DNA of 64,000 bases from Oscillospiraceae bacterium. Its GTDB lineage: Bacteria > Bacillota > Clostridia > Oscillospirales > Oscillospiraceae. The stretch spans positions 62,001 to 126,000 of the forward strand of contig SVMG01000003.1 in the NCBI GenBank assembly GCA_015067545.1. Reading direction: 5' to 3'. This document shows, piece after piece, positions 34,421-43,107 of this stretch (its first letter is position 1; each line of letters opens with the position of its first letter). The translations under genes were made by a program, and so were the position numbers. The notes beneath the pieces were generated by a model. That model ran no database searches and was not told the DNA's origin. It was given only the letters and a program-made list of their open reading frames with translations.

Positions 34421-34454
34421 TCAACGGATACGGCACTAAGGCCGTATCCGTTGA
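34421..34454 (-). terminator. 14-bp intercistronic hairpin behind the solute-binding gene
   Basis: TCAACGGATACGGC pairs perfectly with GCCGTATCCGTTGA across a 6-nt loop, 13 bp after the stop at 34467. No proper U run follows, so it may stabilise the upstream mRNA end or terminate partially, giving more binding protein than YesL-like protein and lyase. Confidence 0.6.
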
Positions 34455-34466
34455 TCCGGTTATTAT

Positions 34467-36077
34467 TTATTTGTTAAAGTCGTCATAGTACGGCTGCAGA
34501 AGTTCTTGGATATCTTCCATGCCCATGCTCTTGAGATTGTTGATGTAGGAATCCCACATGGTGGCAACATCCCATTGACCGGTTACAAACTTTGCGGTGG
34601 ATTCGTTGATGTACTTCTTCATATCCAGCCAAGTATTATCGTATTCTTCCTGATCTTCCTCAGACTTGGGCAGTTCGGTAACCAGAGGCTTCTCCTCCGA
34701 CAGCGGCAACAGCTGGTTGATCATAGCAGCACACTTGATACCGAAGGTAGAATCGGCTGCGCTGTAGAAGTCAGTCGCACCCATGAACTGGTAGAAGTAA
34801 GCGCCAGCCGGAGAACCGTTGGGCTGCTCGTAACCCTTGCCATGCTCGGTTTCTTCCACAACGACGGTATCGACACCGATCTCGCCCAGCCATGCGGAGA
34901 CGCCCCAAACTGTGCCTTCCTTGTTCAGAGGGTTGTCCTCCGTGGAGAAGAATGCATCGAACCAACGGCACATGGTCTCGATATCCTTACACTTGCTGCT
35001 GATCCAGGAATTACAAGTAATGTTGCCATCCAGCGACTTGGAGAAATGCTTGGTGTCCCAAACAGAAGATGTCAGAGGATCCAGAACCAGGATCTCGAAC
35101 TCGCCGGAGGCAAAGTGCTCCTTGGTAATACCACTGATAACACCCAGGCAGATGGCAGTTTCGCCGGCAGAGACCTTGGCCTTTGCCATTGTGCCGTCGT
35201 CTGCATAAGCTTCCTTCCAGACTGTGCCGGACTTGTACCAATCGCTCAGATACTGGACATAGTTTTTATACTGCTCAGTAGCTGCGCCCAAAACGACCTC
35301 GCCCTTGCTGTTGGCGGTAAAAGCGGTATCCACCAGTTCCCCAAAAGCGGGGAAGAGGGTCATGTCCATTACATTGCCGGGCTCCATGTACGGGCCGGAA
35401 GTCCAGGAAACAGCGTAGAAATCTTCAACCTTGGGGCCAAAGGTCTTCTGGATGTCCAGAGACATCTGCATCAGCTCTTCCACGGTGGTGGGCATGGTAT
35501 CCCAGCCTGCCTCACGGGCCATATCGGCACGGACATAAATCATGTTGGACTGGGAGCCTGCGGTTTGGAACATGGTGGGCAGGCAGTAGATAGAGCCATC
35601 CTCGTTTGTGCAGGCAAAGCGTGCAACGGGATAACGCTCCAGGAACGCTGCAAAGTTGGGCATAATGTGCAGGTAATCGGTAAAATCAATGATCAGGCCT
35701 GCATTGCCCATCTCGTACAGAGCCGCCTTATCGTAGCCGTAGTTGCGGTAGCATGCATCGGGCAGACTGCCGCCCATGGTAACCATCTGGTACTGCTCTT
35801 CTGTGTACTCCAGGTAGTTGATCTCCACACCTGTCACGCGCTCAAACAGGGGCGCAACTTTTGCCTCACTTGCATCGCCGTAGAAAATGACATCAAAAAC
35901 GGTGTCACTGTCCAAAGGATACACATCGCTGTTGACCTGGTCAGTTACAACGGGCTTGTCGTTGCCACTGCCACCGGTGCTTGGGGTGCTTCCCTGCTGC
36001 GGAACTGTGGGGCCGCAGCCGACCAGGACTGAAAGAACCATCACGACTACGAGCAGCATTGCAAATACTTTCTTCAT
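34467..36077 (-). CDS. Extracellular solute-binding lipoprotein of a sugar ABC importer (LplA type)
   Basis: The 536-residue product has a lipoprotein signal with lipobox LVGC (Cys21) and a low-complexity linker. The rest fits family 1 solute-binding proteins of the large LplA/YtcQ type. It should capture oligosaccharides released by the surface lyases and deliver them to the two permeases encoded just upstream. AAGGAGG precedes the ATG. No ATPase gene is present here; such importers commonly share an MsmK-type ATPase encoded elsewhere. Confidence 0.9.
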   Translation of the reverse strand: MKKVFAMLLVVVMVLSVLVGCGPTVPQQGSTPSTGGSGNDKPVVTDQVNSDVYPLDSDTVFDVIFYGDASEAKVAPLFERVTGVEINYLEYTEEQYQMVTMGGSLPDACYRNYGYDKAALYEMGNAGLIIDFTDYLHIMPNFAAFLERYPVARFACTNEDGSIYCLPTMFQTAGSQSNMIYVRADMAREAGWDTMPTTVEELMQMSLDIQKTFGPKVEDFYAVSWTSGPYMEPGNVMDMTLFPAFGELVDTAFTANSKGEVVLGAATEQYKNYVQYLSDWYKSGTVWKEAYADDGTMAKAKVSAGETAICLGVISGITKEHFASGEFEILVLDPLTSSVWDTKHFSKSLDGNITCNSWISSKCKDIETMCRWFDAFFSTEDNPLNKEGTVWGVSAWLGEIGVDTVVVEETEHGKGYEQPNGSPAGAYFYQFMGATDFYSAADSTFGIKCAAMINQLLPLSEEKPLVTELPKSEEDQEEYDNTWLDMKKYINESTAKFVTGQWDVATMWDSYINNLKSMGMEDIQELLQPYYDDFNK

Positions 36078-36133
36078 AATTTTTCCTCCTTAATTTGTAT
36101 ATTGTAGACAGCATTCGCTGAAACTACCGTTTT

Positions 36134-37018
36134 TTATCCCTTCACAGAGCCCATCATGACACCCTTATCAAAATACTTTTGGATGAAGGGGTAGATAATC
36201 AAAAGGGGTGCAGACGCGATGACGACGACTGCGTACTTCATTTGGTTGGCAAGCTGTGCATAGTACTCCGCCATTTCCGGGTCCATTCCGGCCAGCTGCT
36301 TTGTAAGCAGCAAGATCCGTCGCAGCACCATCTGCAGAGGCCACATGTCGGAATTCATGGGCTGATAGTACAAAGAGGAAGTATAGGCATTCCATCTGGC
36401 CACGGCGTAATAGAGGGTGATAACACCGATCATTGCCTTGGACAGAGGCAGGATGATTTTCAAAAAAACCTGAATGGTGGATGCACCATCGATCTGTGCC
36501 GCCTCCTCCAGCTCCTGGGGAACACCAGTCTGGAAGAAGGTTCTGGCAATGATCAGGTTGGTCGTGGTAATACCGCCGGACAGCAGAACAGCCGCAGTCG
36601 TATCCAGCAATCCCAGGTCTTTGATAACCAGATAGGTGGGCACGGTACCACCGGAGAAATACATGGTGATCACCATTGCAGTCATAAAGAAGCTGCGGCC
36701 CATCAACCGTTTTTTGGAGAAAGCATACGCTGCCGGGATAGTCAGCAGCAGATTCAAAAGCGTGCCGGCAACCAGATAGTACAGTGAATTGGCGTATCCA
36801 CGCAAAATAGAATCATCTTCAAAGGCCAGCTTATAGCCCTCGATCGTAAAATCCTTGATCCAAATAAATGTTTCACCGTTGGCTACTGCGTTAGGATCAG
36901 AAAAAGAGTTGATAAGCACCAAATACAGCGGATACAGGCACAGGAACGCACAGGCGAAGACGATCAGGTACACAACGCCCATGAACAACCGGTCGCCAAG
37001 AGATGTTTTGATTTTCAT
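36134..37018 (-). CDS. ABC sugar permease, LplC/YtcP type
   Basis: The 294-residue protein has six predicted transmembrane helices. The EAA loop reads EEAAQIDGASTIQVFLK, the contact site for the ATPase. CLYPLYLVLINSFSDP near the start and the end KYFDKGVMMGSVKG are typical of LplC relatives. It lies 10 bp after the LplB-type gene and 56 bp before the binding-protein gene. Confidence 0.9.
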   Translation of the reverse strand: MKIKTSLGDRLFMGVVYLIVFACAFLCLYPLYLVLINSFSDPNAVANGETFIWIKDFTIEGYKLAFEDDSILRGYANSLYYLVAGTLLNLLLTIPAAYAFSKKRLMGRSFFMTAMVITMYFSGGTVPTYLVIKDLGLLDTTAAVLLSGGITTTNLIIARTFFQTGVPQELEEAAQIDGASTIQVFLKIILPLSKAMIGVITLYYAVARWNAYTSSLYYQPMNSDMWPLQMVLRRILLLTKQLAGMDPEMAEYYAQLANQMKYAVVVIASAPLLIIYPFIQKYFDKGVMMGSVKG

Positions 37019-37028
37019 AAGCTCCTCC

Positions 37029-38003
37029 TTACAGCAGACTGGTTTCAGAGATCTTGGAGGAGATCCAGTTCACCGTCAAAAGCATGATCAAATTGATTAC
37101 ATTCGTAAACAGACCTACTGCTGTACCCACACCGTAATCGCCTGCCAGCAGGCCGCGGTTGTACACATAGGTCGCGATCAATTCTGCAGTTTCTGCATTC
37201 AGGCTGTTCAGCATGAGGATCGCCTTGTCACCACCGACGGACATGATGTTACCCACACGCATGATCAGCATGATCACGATCGTAGGCATAATTGTGGGAA
37301 TGTTAATATGTACGATCCGCTGGATTCGGGAAGCGCCATCCAGTGCAGCTGCCTCGTGCAATCCGGGATCGACTGCAGACAGCGCCGCCACATAAATCAC
37401 GCTGTTCCATCCCAGCTGCTGCCAGACGCCGGACCAAACATACAGATGACGGTATGCATCCGGGTCCGTCAGATAGGAATGGGATTCGCCGCCCATGGCC
37501 TTCACCAGCTGGTTGAACAGACCGTAATCACCATTGAAGAACAGCGTCAGGATACTGACCATGACCACCATGGAGATAAAATGGGGTGCATACATGATCG
37601 TCTGAATGGTTTTCTTAAGCCGCTCATGTACCACTTCATTGATCAGCAGCGCAAAAATGATAGGCAAAATAAATGTTGCCAAAGAGTACAACGAAATGAT
37701 AATGGTATTGCGGATGACGGTTGTTGAGTAGTAGGATGCAAAAAATTGCTCAAACCATTTCAAACCGACCCACGGTGCCTCCGTGATGGAGGTAAAGCCC
37801 GTGTACTTCTTAAATGCAGTGATGATACCACCCATGGGGGCATAGCAAAAAACTGCGTACCAAATCATCGTTGGGAGGATAAAAAGATACAGCCAATAAT
37901 CCCGTTTTACATTTTTGGCTAACCTGACCCAGAAATTCTGATTGTCCCATCCAAGCTTGGGCCCTTTTTTTACACTTACTGCTTCTGTTCTTTTGGCCAA
38001 CAA
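37029..38003 (-). CDS. ABC sugar permease, LplB type
   Basis: I prefer the TTG at 38003 (GGAGTG six bases upstream), giving about 324 residues; the open frame extends to 38051 without a binding site. RDYWLYLFILPTMIWYAVF and the EAA loop EAAALDGASRIQRIVHINIP identify an LplB permease with six helices. It pairs with the LplC-type protein. The regulator gene ends 51 bp upstream, so the importer may be read from the regulator's promoter. Confidence 0.88.
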   Translation of the reverse strand: MLAKRTEAVSVKKGPKLGWDNQNFWVRLAKNVKRDYWLYLFILPTMIWYAVFCYAPMGGIITAFKKYTGFTSITEAPWVGLKWFEQFFASYYSTTVIRNTIIISLYSLATFILPIIFALLINEVVHERLKKTIQTIMYAPHFISMVVMVSILTLFFNGDYGLFNQLVKAMGGESHSYLTDPDAYRHLYVWSGVWQQLGWNSVIYVAALSAVDPGLHEAAALDGASRIQRIVHINIPTIMPTIVIMLIMRVGNIMSVGGDKAILMLNSLNAETAELIATYVYNRGLLAGDYGVGTAVGLFTNVINLIMLLTVNWISSKISETSLL

Positions 38004-38054
38004 ACAAATCACTCCATTTGTATTAAGATAATGCTCCCAAATTGCACACAAGTA

Positions 38055-40199
38055 CTAATTGCGCACCTTTGTTGGGGAAATGCCATAGTGTTTTTTGAAT
38101 ACGGTCGAAAAATAGGTGGAGTTTTCAAAACCGATGGCTCGTGCGATTTCTCCCACCGAGTCATCCGTATTGATCAGCAGCTCCATCGCGCGCTCCAGGC
38201 GTTTATCCACAACATATTCCTTAAAGCCGCAGCCCGTCCCTTCTCTGAAAAGACGACTGACCGCATAAATGGACATGTTCAGCTGCTCCGCAGTGGTAGA
38301 CAGGCACAGATCCACATCCGTTAAATGGTCATCAACATATCGGATCAGCTTTTGCTGCATTTCCAGATTGGCTTTTTCGGCCATCAGTGCCACACGGTCA
38401 CAACAGGCAATTACGGATTTCCGAAGCAGCATGAATAGCTCGGTATGGTCTGTAAAGGCCATGAGCTCGTCCATCTCTTCATTGGGAATGCCGCCCGCAT
38501 TCTCATTGACGCCGCTCAAATACGCCGTAAGCAGCTTGTACGCGTAGTACCGGCCATAGGACGCGCGGAATTTTCGAGTGTTGAAAACCGATTCAATCTT
38601 GTCCAGGGTTTGCTGCGCCGCTTCCCGGTCGCCCACACAAACACATTGCACAAATGCCTGTATTTCTTTCGCCGGGTAGGCGTCGTTCATCAATCTTGAT
38701 TCGGTTTCATCTTCAAGTAAATAATCCATAAATGAACTGTAGTAGGATTTTTGGACATCCTCCAGGCAATGGACGACGCCGCCTACCTGCACCTCCCCTT
38801 CACAATTTGTTGCCTCGCGAACTGCAAGAACCACATCCGCCTGCGCCAATGCTGTATCGATGCTCTCATTTCCAAGCAAAAGGAACAGCACATGTGCACG
38901 GCTGGGCATACTGGTGGTGAACACCTCCGATGCTTGCAGACCTTCTCTCAGCTGCTCGGAGATCTTATAGGCCTGCGATACAGAGATATCCCGCGAAACC
39001 ACTGTGGCGACCGCAAAGTATTGAAATTTGTCACACCCTAATTCTTGAGCCAGAAATTTTGCCTTTCGTCTGGATCCGTATATCAGCTCACCCAACAACA
39101 TGCTGCCCAGCAAATTTCTTTGTGACAGGATCCGTTCATCCCGCGCAAAAAATGCCGAATCCAAACGCTCCAGCTCGGACATATTACTCCTTCCGGGAGA
39201 ATGCTTATGTACCAGCCGCTTCAGCGGAGTGTAGCTGATGTAGATCGTTGTGCAGGCAAGGGCGCAAAGCATGAGCACCGAGATCATCACGATCCCGCCG
39301 ATCCTGTCAGAATACTCTGTGATCGCCTTCAGTGCTTCTTCCTTTGCGATCATCGCCAGAAATATATTCCCGGACTTCTTATCCTCATATTTATAGATCT
39401 GCAAGGGGCCGCTTGCAGCATCTGTTTCATAGATGGTAGTGGAGGGATTGTCAAGATATGCCAGAAAATCGGTGTTGTTCATATAGCTCTGCCAGGATGC
39501 GTCTGTGCTCAAAAGCCAGTGGCCATCTGCACGCACCGCCGCCACATTTGTGTTGTGGGGAAGGTTCGCCCGGAAGATGCCCTCAAGATTGCTTTGTTCC
39601 AGTATGTAGAACACGACACCATCGTATACATGGTGTGACAGCAAATGCACCGGTCGTGCCAACATCAGAACGCCATTTGGTCCGCTTACGCGGAAGGCAT
39701 CCTGGCAGTCAGGGTTGGTCATGTATGCAAGCAGCTGCTCCTGGGACTGGGCGTCCTCTGCGCCGACTGCGGCAAAGAAGGATCCCATTGTCCGCTTAAA
39801 GCCGTCCAGCAACACAAAATCCATGGTCGGATAATAGAAGCCGAGCTTGGCAACCGACTGCATCCCTTTGCTGTATGCCTCCAGCGTTCTTGCCGCCACG
39901 CCGACATCGTAGGGGGTGCTGTCGCTTCTCAACGGTACTGCCAGGCTGGGATCCAGGCCCACATTCAGCGCACTGTAGCGAAGCAGATCTACCTGCTCAT
40001 GATAAGAGTTCGCGCAACTCAGAAGTGCGGAACGGTAGAATTCCGTATTGCTGTGCAGTATCTCGGTCTTGGATTGATTTACCAAAAAAATCTGAAACAC
40101 AATGATCGGCAAGCAAATCAAGATCAAAACTGAGGTCACAAGTGTCAGTAAAAAGGATTTTCTATTTGAGGTTTTGCTGCTGTTCTTTCTGTACTCCAT
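38055..40199 (-). CDS. Membrane-bound AraC-family transcriptional regulator
   Basis: With the ATG at 40199 the product has 714 residues. Helices at about 15-40 and 300-323 enclose an extracellular sensor of about 260 residues; the cytoplasmic part ends in an AraC-type double helix-turn-helix (about 615-714) with AEQLNMSIYAVSRLFRE and IARAIGFENSTYFSTVFKK. Such one-component membrane regulators usually sense ligand or binding protein outside and activate a neighbouring importer. It lies directly upstream of the LplB gene. It is the only transcription factor in the island and the best candidate for the shared direct repeats at the island promoters. Confidence 0.88.
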   Translation of the reverse strand: MEYRKNSSKTSNRKSFLLTLVTSVLILICLPIIVFQIFLVNQSKTEILHSNTEFYRSALLSCANSYHEQVDLLRYSALNVGLDPSLAVPLRSDSTPYDVGVAARTLEAYSKGMQSVAKLGFYYPTMDFVLLDGFKRTMGSFFAAVGAEDAQSQEQLLAYMTNPDCQDAFRVSGPNGVLMLARPVHLLSHHVYDGVVFYILEQSNLEGIFRANLPHNTNVAAVRADGHWLLSTDASWQSYMNNTDFLAYLDNPSTTIYETDAASGPLQIYKYEDKKSGNIFLAMIAKEEALKAITEYSDRIGGIVMISVLMLCALACTTIYISYTPLKRLVHKHSPGRSNMSELERLDSAFFARDERILSQRNLLGSMLLGELIYGSRRKAKFLAQELGCDKFQYFAVATVVSRDISVSQAYKISEQLREGLQASEVFTTSMPSRAHVLFLLLGNESIDTALAQADVVLAVREATNCEGEVQVGGVVHCLEDVQKSYYSSFMDYLLEDETESRLMNDAYPAKEIQAFVQCVCVGDREAAQQTLDKIESVFNTRKFRASYGRYYAYKLLTAYLSGVNENAGGIPNEEMDELMAFTDHTELFMLLRKSVIACCDRVALMAEKANLEMQQKLIRYVDDHLTDVDLCLSTTAEQLNMSIYAVSRLFREGTGCGFKEYVVDKRLERAMELLINTDDSVGEIARAIGFENSTYFSTVFKKHYGISPTKVRN

Positions 40200-40237
40200 G
40201 TATGAGCCGCGTCCTTTCTGCAATTGTATCTCATCTT

Positions 40238-40266
40238 ATTTTAAGAAGAGTACACTCGCGATTCAA
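40238..40266 (-). promoter_or_regulatory. Promoter of the regulator/importer operon
   Basis: Minus strand: -35 TTGAAT (40261-40266), 17-bp spacer, -10 TAAAAT (40238-40243), about 40 nt before the ATG at 40199. No TGCAAAA pair in the common orientation is found upstream. Confidence 0.65.
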
Positions 40267-40473
40267 CTGGGAATTATTTCTATTCGCAGGCATGCAAAAG
40301 GCCAATGGTATATTAATCGCTAATATCTTTACAAAAATATGATAACATTGAAATCTGCGTATTTCATCCTAATTTTCTTGTTTCAGAATTAACTTCCTTG
40401 CATTGTCTCACACAATAAGCCAAAACACGCATGCTGTTTTTATACATTTTGTCCAAAACAGCATTGCTTACGC
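40267..40473. other. Gene-free spacer with an inverted repeat
   Basis: No ORF with a ribosome binding site is seen. ATGCTGTTTT (40431-40440) and AAAACAGCAT (40455-40464) form a 10-bp inverted repeat with a 14-bp gap, which could be an operator or a second hairpin behind the terminator. Confidence 0.5.
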
Positions 40474-40503
40474 AAAAAAGGGCACGGCTTTCGCCGCGCC
40501 CTT
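40474..40503 (-). terminator. Rho-independent terminator of the 40525-42774 gene
   Basis: Minus strand: an 11-bp stem (AAGGGCGCGGC / GCCGTGCCCTT, one G-U pair) with a GAAA loop and a run of six U. The outer TGCTTAC/GTAAGCA arms extend it. The core is nearly that of the terminator at 4-33. Confidence 0.9.
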
Positions 40504-40524
40504 GGTAAGCATGTAGGATTCTAA

Positions 40525-42774
40525 TTAGGCAGGATTGAAGGTTGCATCGTTGGTAACCACAAACTGATCAAAGGCTGCGGTAAGGCCGGAACCTCTAAAT
40601 CGGACTGTGTATGTGTTACCAGCAGTCCACTCATACTCACCGACGAGAACCCAACTGAATGTATTGCTTCCCCATTTATGGGTAGCATCATAGGGTGTTA
40701 CCGTATGGGAGGTGTAAACATATTGGCTATCTGCAGAAGTGCCGTCACCATCAATGTACTTAAGGTAGCTTGTCGTTGATTGAGAGGCAAGAACCTTAGC
40801 CCAAATATAGTAGGTACCGGTATGTTCCGCTATATGTGCAAAACTCATATGCGCAGGATTGCTTGCATCCAGACATGCCTGTTTCTCTGCCGGCATTGTT
40901 GCGGCAGGAATAGCAGTGTAATAACCATTCAGTCTATAAACCTTCTTTATGCCGGAAGCAAACTCATTGTCAAATGCAGTATACGCATAATTAGCCGTAC
41001 CACTGGTATTCTTATTTGTGCTGTCAATACCTTGGAAAAGATTGGCGTCCTCTGCTTCAACGGTCACTTGATCCAGGTAGTTTGCATTACAAACACTGCA
41101 AACCATATTCACGAAGGTATGTTCCGCCTTATTGGCAGTCACGCCCTGGCAGCAAGAAGCCTCATTCCAGTGATATTCCTCGTCATGAACATACTCGCCT
41201 ATGTCAATCGTGTGCGTATGCTCATCCGGTTTAAATGCACTGTCTTTGGTGATAACGATCTGGTCAATGCGAGGGAAGGCGGAATAATAACCGCGAATAC
41301 GTACAGTATAATCCTGTCCCTCCGTCCACGCATACTCACCGAGCTTGAACCAGATAAGAGCAGTAGTGCTTGCAGAAGCAGCGGTTGGCTTAAATCCTTT
41401 ATATTCAGGTGTAGCGCCGTCAGCGTCTACGGAAACAAAGAGGTGGGGGTTTTTTGTATCCTTGGCATAGGCTTTGATCCAAATAGAGTATGTGCCATCT
41501 GCGGTTGCCGTTGTCTCGAAGGACAGATGCGCTACATTGGTGGCAGAACTGGGAGCCTGGTCTCTATTGAAGCGCACAACCCCAGTGGTTTCTACTGTAA
41601 CCGGCTTCTTATTCGCATCCTGTGTCGCATCCGGCTTCTCAGCCCATCTCAAATCATATTCTCGCTTGGATAGCAGATCCATTTCCTCTGCCTCAAGCCA
41701 GACAGCCTTATTACCCACTGCGTAGTGTGCAACATTGCAGGCCGTACACTTGCCATTGGCGTCGTAAGTGTGTTCGTTAGCATACATTGCCGCAGCATCA
41801 CCATACTGCATCATGGCATTCACCAGATTCACCAAAGAAGTCTCTTCCTTCTTCGTTTTATCAGTAATTGCCGAAGAAACAAGATCAGAAACCTTGGCTG
41901 CAGCATAATGCTCAACACTGTACGCCTTCTTGTCGCTGATTTCAACGCCATCACGCTTTGCAACAATGTAAACCACATCACGCATTTGTGCAGGATTCAG
42001 GCCGTCAAATTCGCAGGTGGTATAAGTCGCACCATTAATTACCTTCTCGCCAAATTCACTGACGGTCCAGGTCTTCTCACCGCGGGTGAGTTCCATGGTC
42101 AGCCCCTCGGTGGACTCCACAGAGAATGCAAAGTTCATCACAATGCCGGAGTTCAGGGTAAGGGATGCTTGCTTCCATGTAACCTCAGCGCCATCCAGAG
42201 CAGTATCCAGACCTTCCAAAAGTTCCAACTGGGGATCAGAAATTGCACCCAGGTTTATTTGTGCCGTTGTCAAACCGGCATTGACCAGTGTACCAGCTTC
42301 GGTTGCATTCTCTTCCGCAACGTAAGTCTGTGCAGCAGCACCATAGTTCAGCATATCCACAATCAGCGTCTTGAGCTGAGCAGAACTGTCTTCAGCACCA
42401 AGCTTTGTTGTGCAGTATTCCAACACGCTCTTCGTGCGGGTATCAGTCAGTGCACCATTGATATACAGTTCCGCCTTAATCTCTGCTCCCATCTCGTGGG
42501 GGCCCAACTTGGAGAAAGTGAAATACACAAGGCCGTCAGAGCTTGCCCGCGGGAGTGTAGCGATTGTTTCCATTACCTGATCGTTTTTATAGAACACGAC
42601 CTTTGTGAAGCCCTCCAGATTAGCCGGTTCGGCATAAAAGCTGATCGCAATGCTTTCTTTCAGGAAGAGCGTATAGCCCTTAAATTGAGGAGTTGTTGTT
42701 TCCGCAACTGCAGTCATGGGAAGCATTCCCATCAGCATAACAGCCACGAGTAAAACAGCCATTAATTTTTTCAT
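40525..42774 (-). CDS. Secreted protein with two tandem N-terminal domains and two carbohydrate-binding-like modules
   Basis: I take the ATG at 42774, which aligns with the start of the 44-2215 paralog; three in-frame starts lie just upstream. The product of 749 residues has a signal peptide (to about 26) and two copies of the unknown domain (about 30-190 and 195-345; LKTLIVDMLNYGAAAQTYV in the first). A short Cys pair and module 1 (about 355-511, start WLEAEEMDLL) follow, then a His/Cys linker and module 2 (566-749). Module 2 and its linker are closely related, also at DNA level, to the last module of the 2949-residue lyase. No catalytic domain is recognised. A surface or released glycan-binding role is likely. 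Confidence 0.85.
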   Translation of the reverse strand: MKKLMAVLLVAVMLMGMLPMTAVAETTTPQFKGYTLFLKESIAISFYAEPANLEGFTKVVFYKNDQVMETIATLPRASSDGLVYFTFSKLGPHEMGAEIKAELYINGALTDTRTKSVLEYCTTKLGAEDSSAQLKTLIVDMLNYGAAAQTYVAEENATEAGTLVNAGLTTAQINLGAISDPQLELLEGLDTALDGAEVTWKQASLTLNSGIVMNFAFSVESTEGLTMELTRGEKTWTVSEFGEKVINGATYTTCEFDGLNPAQMRDVVYIVAKRDGVEISDKKAYSVEHYAAAKVSDLVSSAITDKTKKEETSLVNLVNAMMQYGDAAAMYANEHTYDANGKCTACNVAHYAVGNKAVWLEAEEMDLLSKREYDLRWAEKPDATQDANKKPVTVETTGVVRFNRDQAPSSATNVAHLSFETTATADGTYSIWIKAYAKDTKNPHLFVSVDADGATPEYKGFKPTAASASTTALIWFKLGEYAWTEGQDYTVRIRGYYSAFPRIDQIVITKDSAFKPDEHTHTIDIGEYVHDEEYHWNEASCCQGVTANKAEHTFVNMVCSVCNANYLDQVTVEAEDANLFQGIDSTNKNTSGTANYAYTAFDNEFASGIKKVYRLNGYYTAIPAATMPAEKQACLDASNPAHMSFAHIAEHTGTYYIWAKVLASQSTTSYLKYIDGDGTSADSQYVYTSHTVTPYDATHKWGSNTFSWVLVGEYEWTAGNTYTVRFRGSGLTAAFDQFVVTNDATFNPA

Positions 42775-42815
42775 CATAATCACCATCTTATTCTAAAGTT
42801 TAGGAGATGCCAAGG

Positions 42816-42953
42816 TTAAAAATCAATGCCGGGCAGACCAATAGAACCATCATCGGTGCCCTCTTCCTCGCCGCCGGTGCCGCTAACCATCAGTATTTCA
42901 TCGACGGGAAAGGACCAAACTTTTAACTCAGGGTCTGTGAATGCTTTTACCAC
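42816..42953 (-). CDS. Small 45-residue peptide, YxxPE type, unknown function
   Basis: AGGAGG (42962-42967) stands eight bases before a GTG at 42953; the frame ends with TAA at 42816, 41 bp before the secreted-protein gene. The product begins MVKAFTDPELKVWSF, has LMVSGTGG in the middle and ends with a DDGSIGLPGIDF tail. No cysteine or signal peptide is seen. It matches the peptide at 2266-2397 in start motif, length, mid-serine, acidic Gly/Pro tail and genomic position. Function is unknown. Confidence 0.72.
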   Translation of the reverse strand: MVKAFTDPELKVWSFPVDEILMVSGTGGEEEGTDDGSIGLPGIDF

Positions 42954-42997
42954 GATTGTTGCCTCCTTTTTGGAAATTTGTATAAACCGCTATTTAT

Positions 42998-43026
42998 ATA
43001 GTATCAGTGAATATTGCACGAGACAA
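42998..43026 (-). promoter_or_regulatory. Promoter of the second peptide/secreted-protein pair
   Basis: Minus strand: -35 TTGTCT (43021-43026), 17-bp spacer, -10 TACTAT (42998-43003). Both boxes are weak, which fits a promoter that needs an activator bound at the adjacent repeats. Confidence 0.55.
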
Positions 43027-43066
43027 GTTAACTTTCCGCGTCAAAAGTTAACTTTTTTGCACAAAA
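43027..43066 (-). promoter_or_regulatory. Perfect tandem AAAGTTAAC repeat touching the -35 box
   Basis: AAAGTTAAC occurs at 43047-43055 and 43027-43035 on the minus strand, 20 bp apart. The proximal copy ends at the base before the -35 box. A TTTTGTGCAAAAAA box (43053-43066) overlaps the distal copy. The geometry is that of activator sites such as AraC-type or LytTR-type direct repeats. Confidence 0.6.
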
Positions 43067-43080
43067 GCCAACAAAAACGA

Positions 43081-43104
43081 AAAGAGGCCCCAAAGGGCCT
43101 CTTT
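43081..43104 (-). terminator. Terminator of the 43108-43674 gene
   Basis: AAAGAGGCCC/GGGCCTCTTT, a perfect 10-bp stem with a 4-nt loop, begins 4 bp after the stop and is followed by TTCG and A/T-rich sequence on the minus strand. Confidence 0.85.
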
Positions 43105-43107
43105 CTT

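Noticed and set aside
38004..38051. Extended start of the LplB-type permease
   Set aside because: No ribosome binding site; the TTG at 38003 has one, and the extra residues are not typical of the family.
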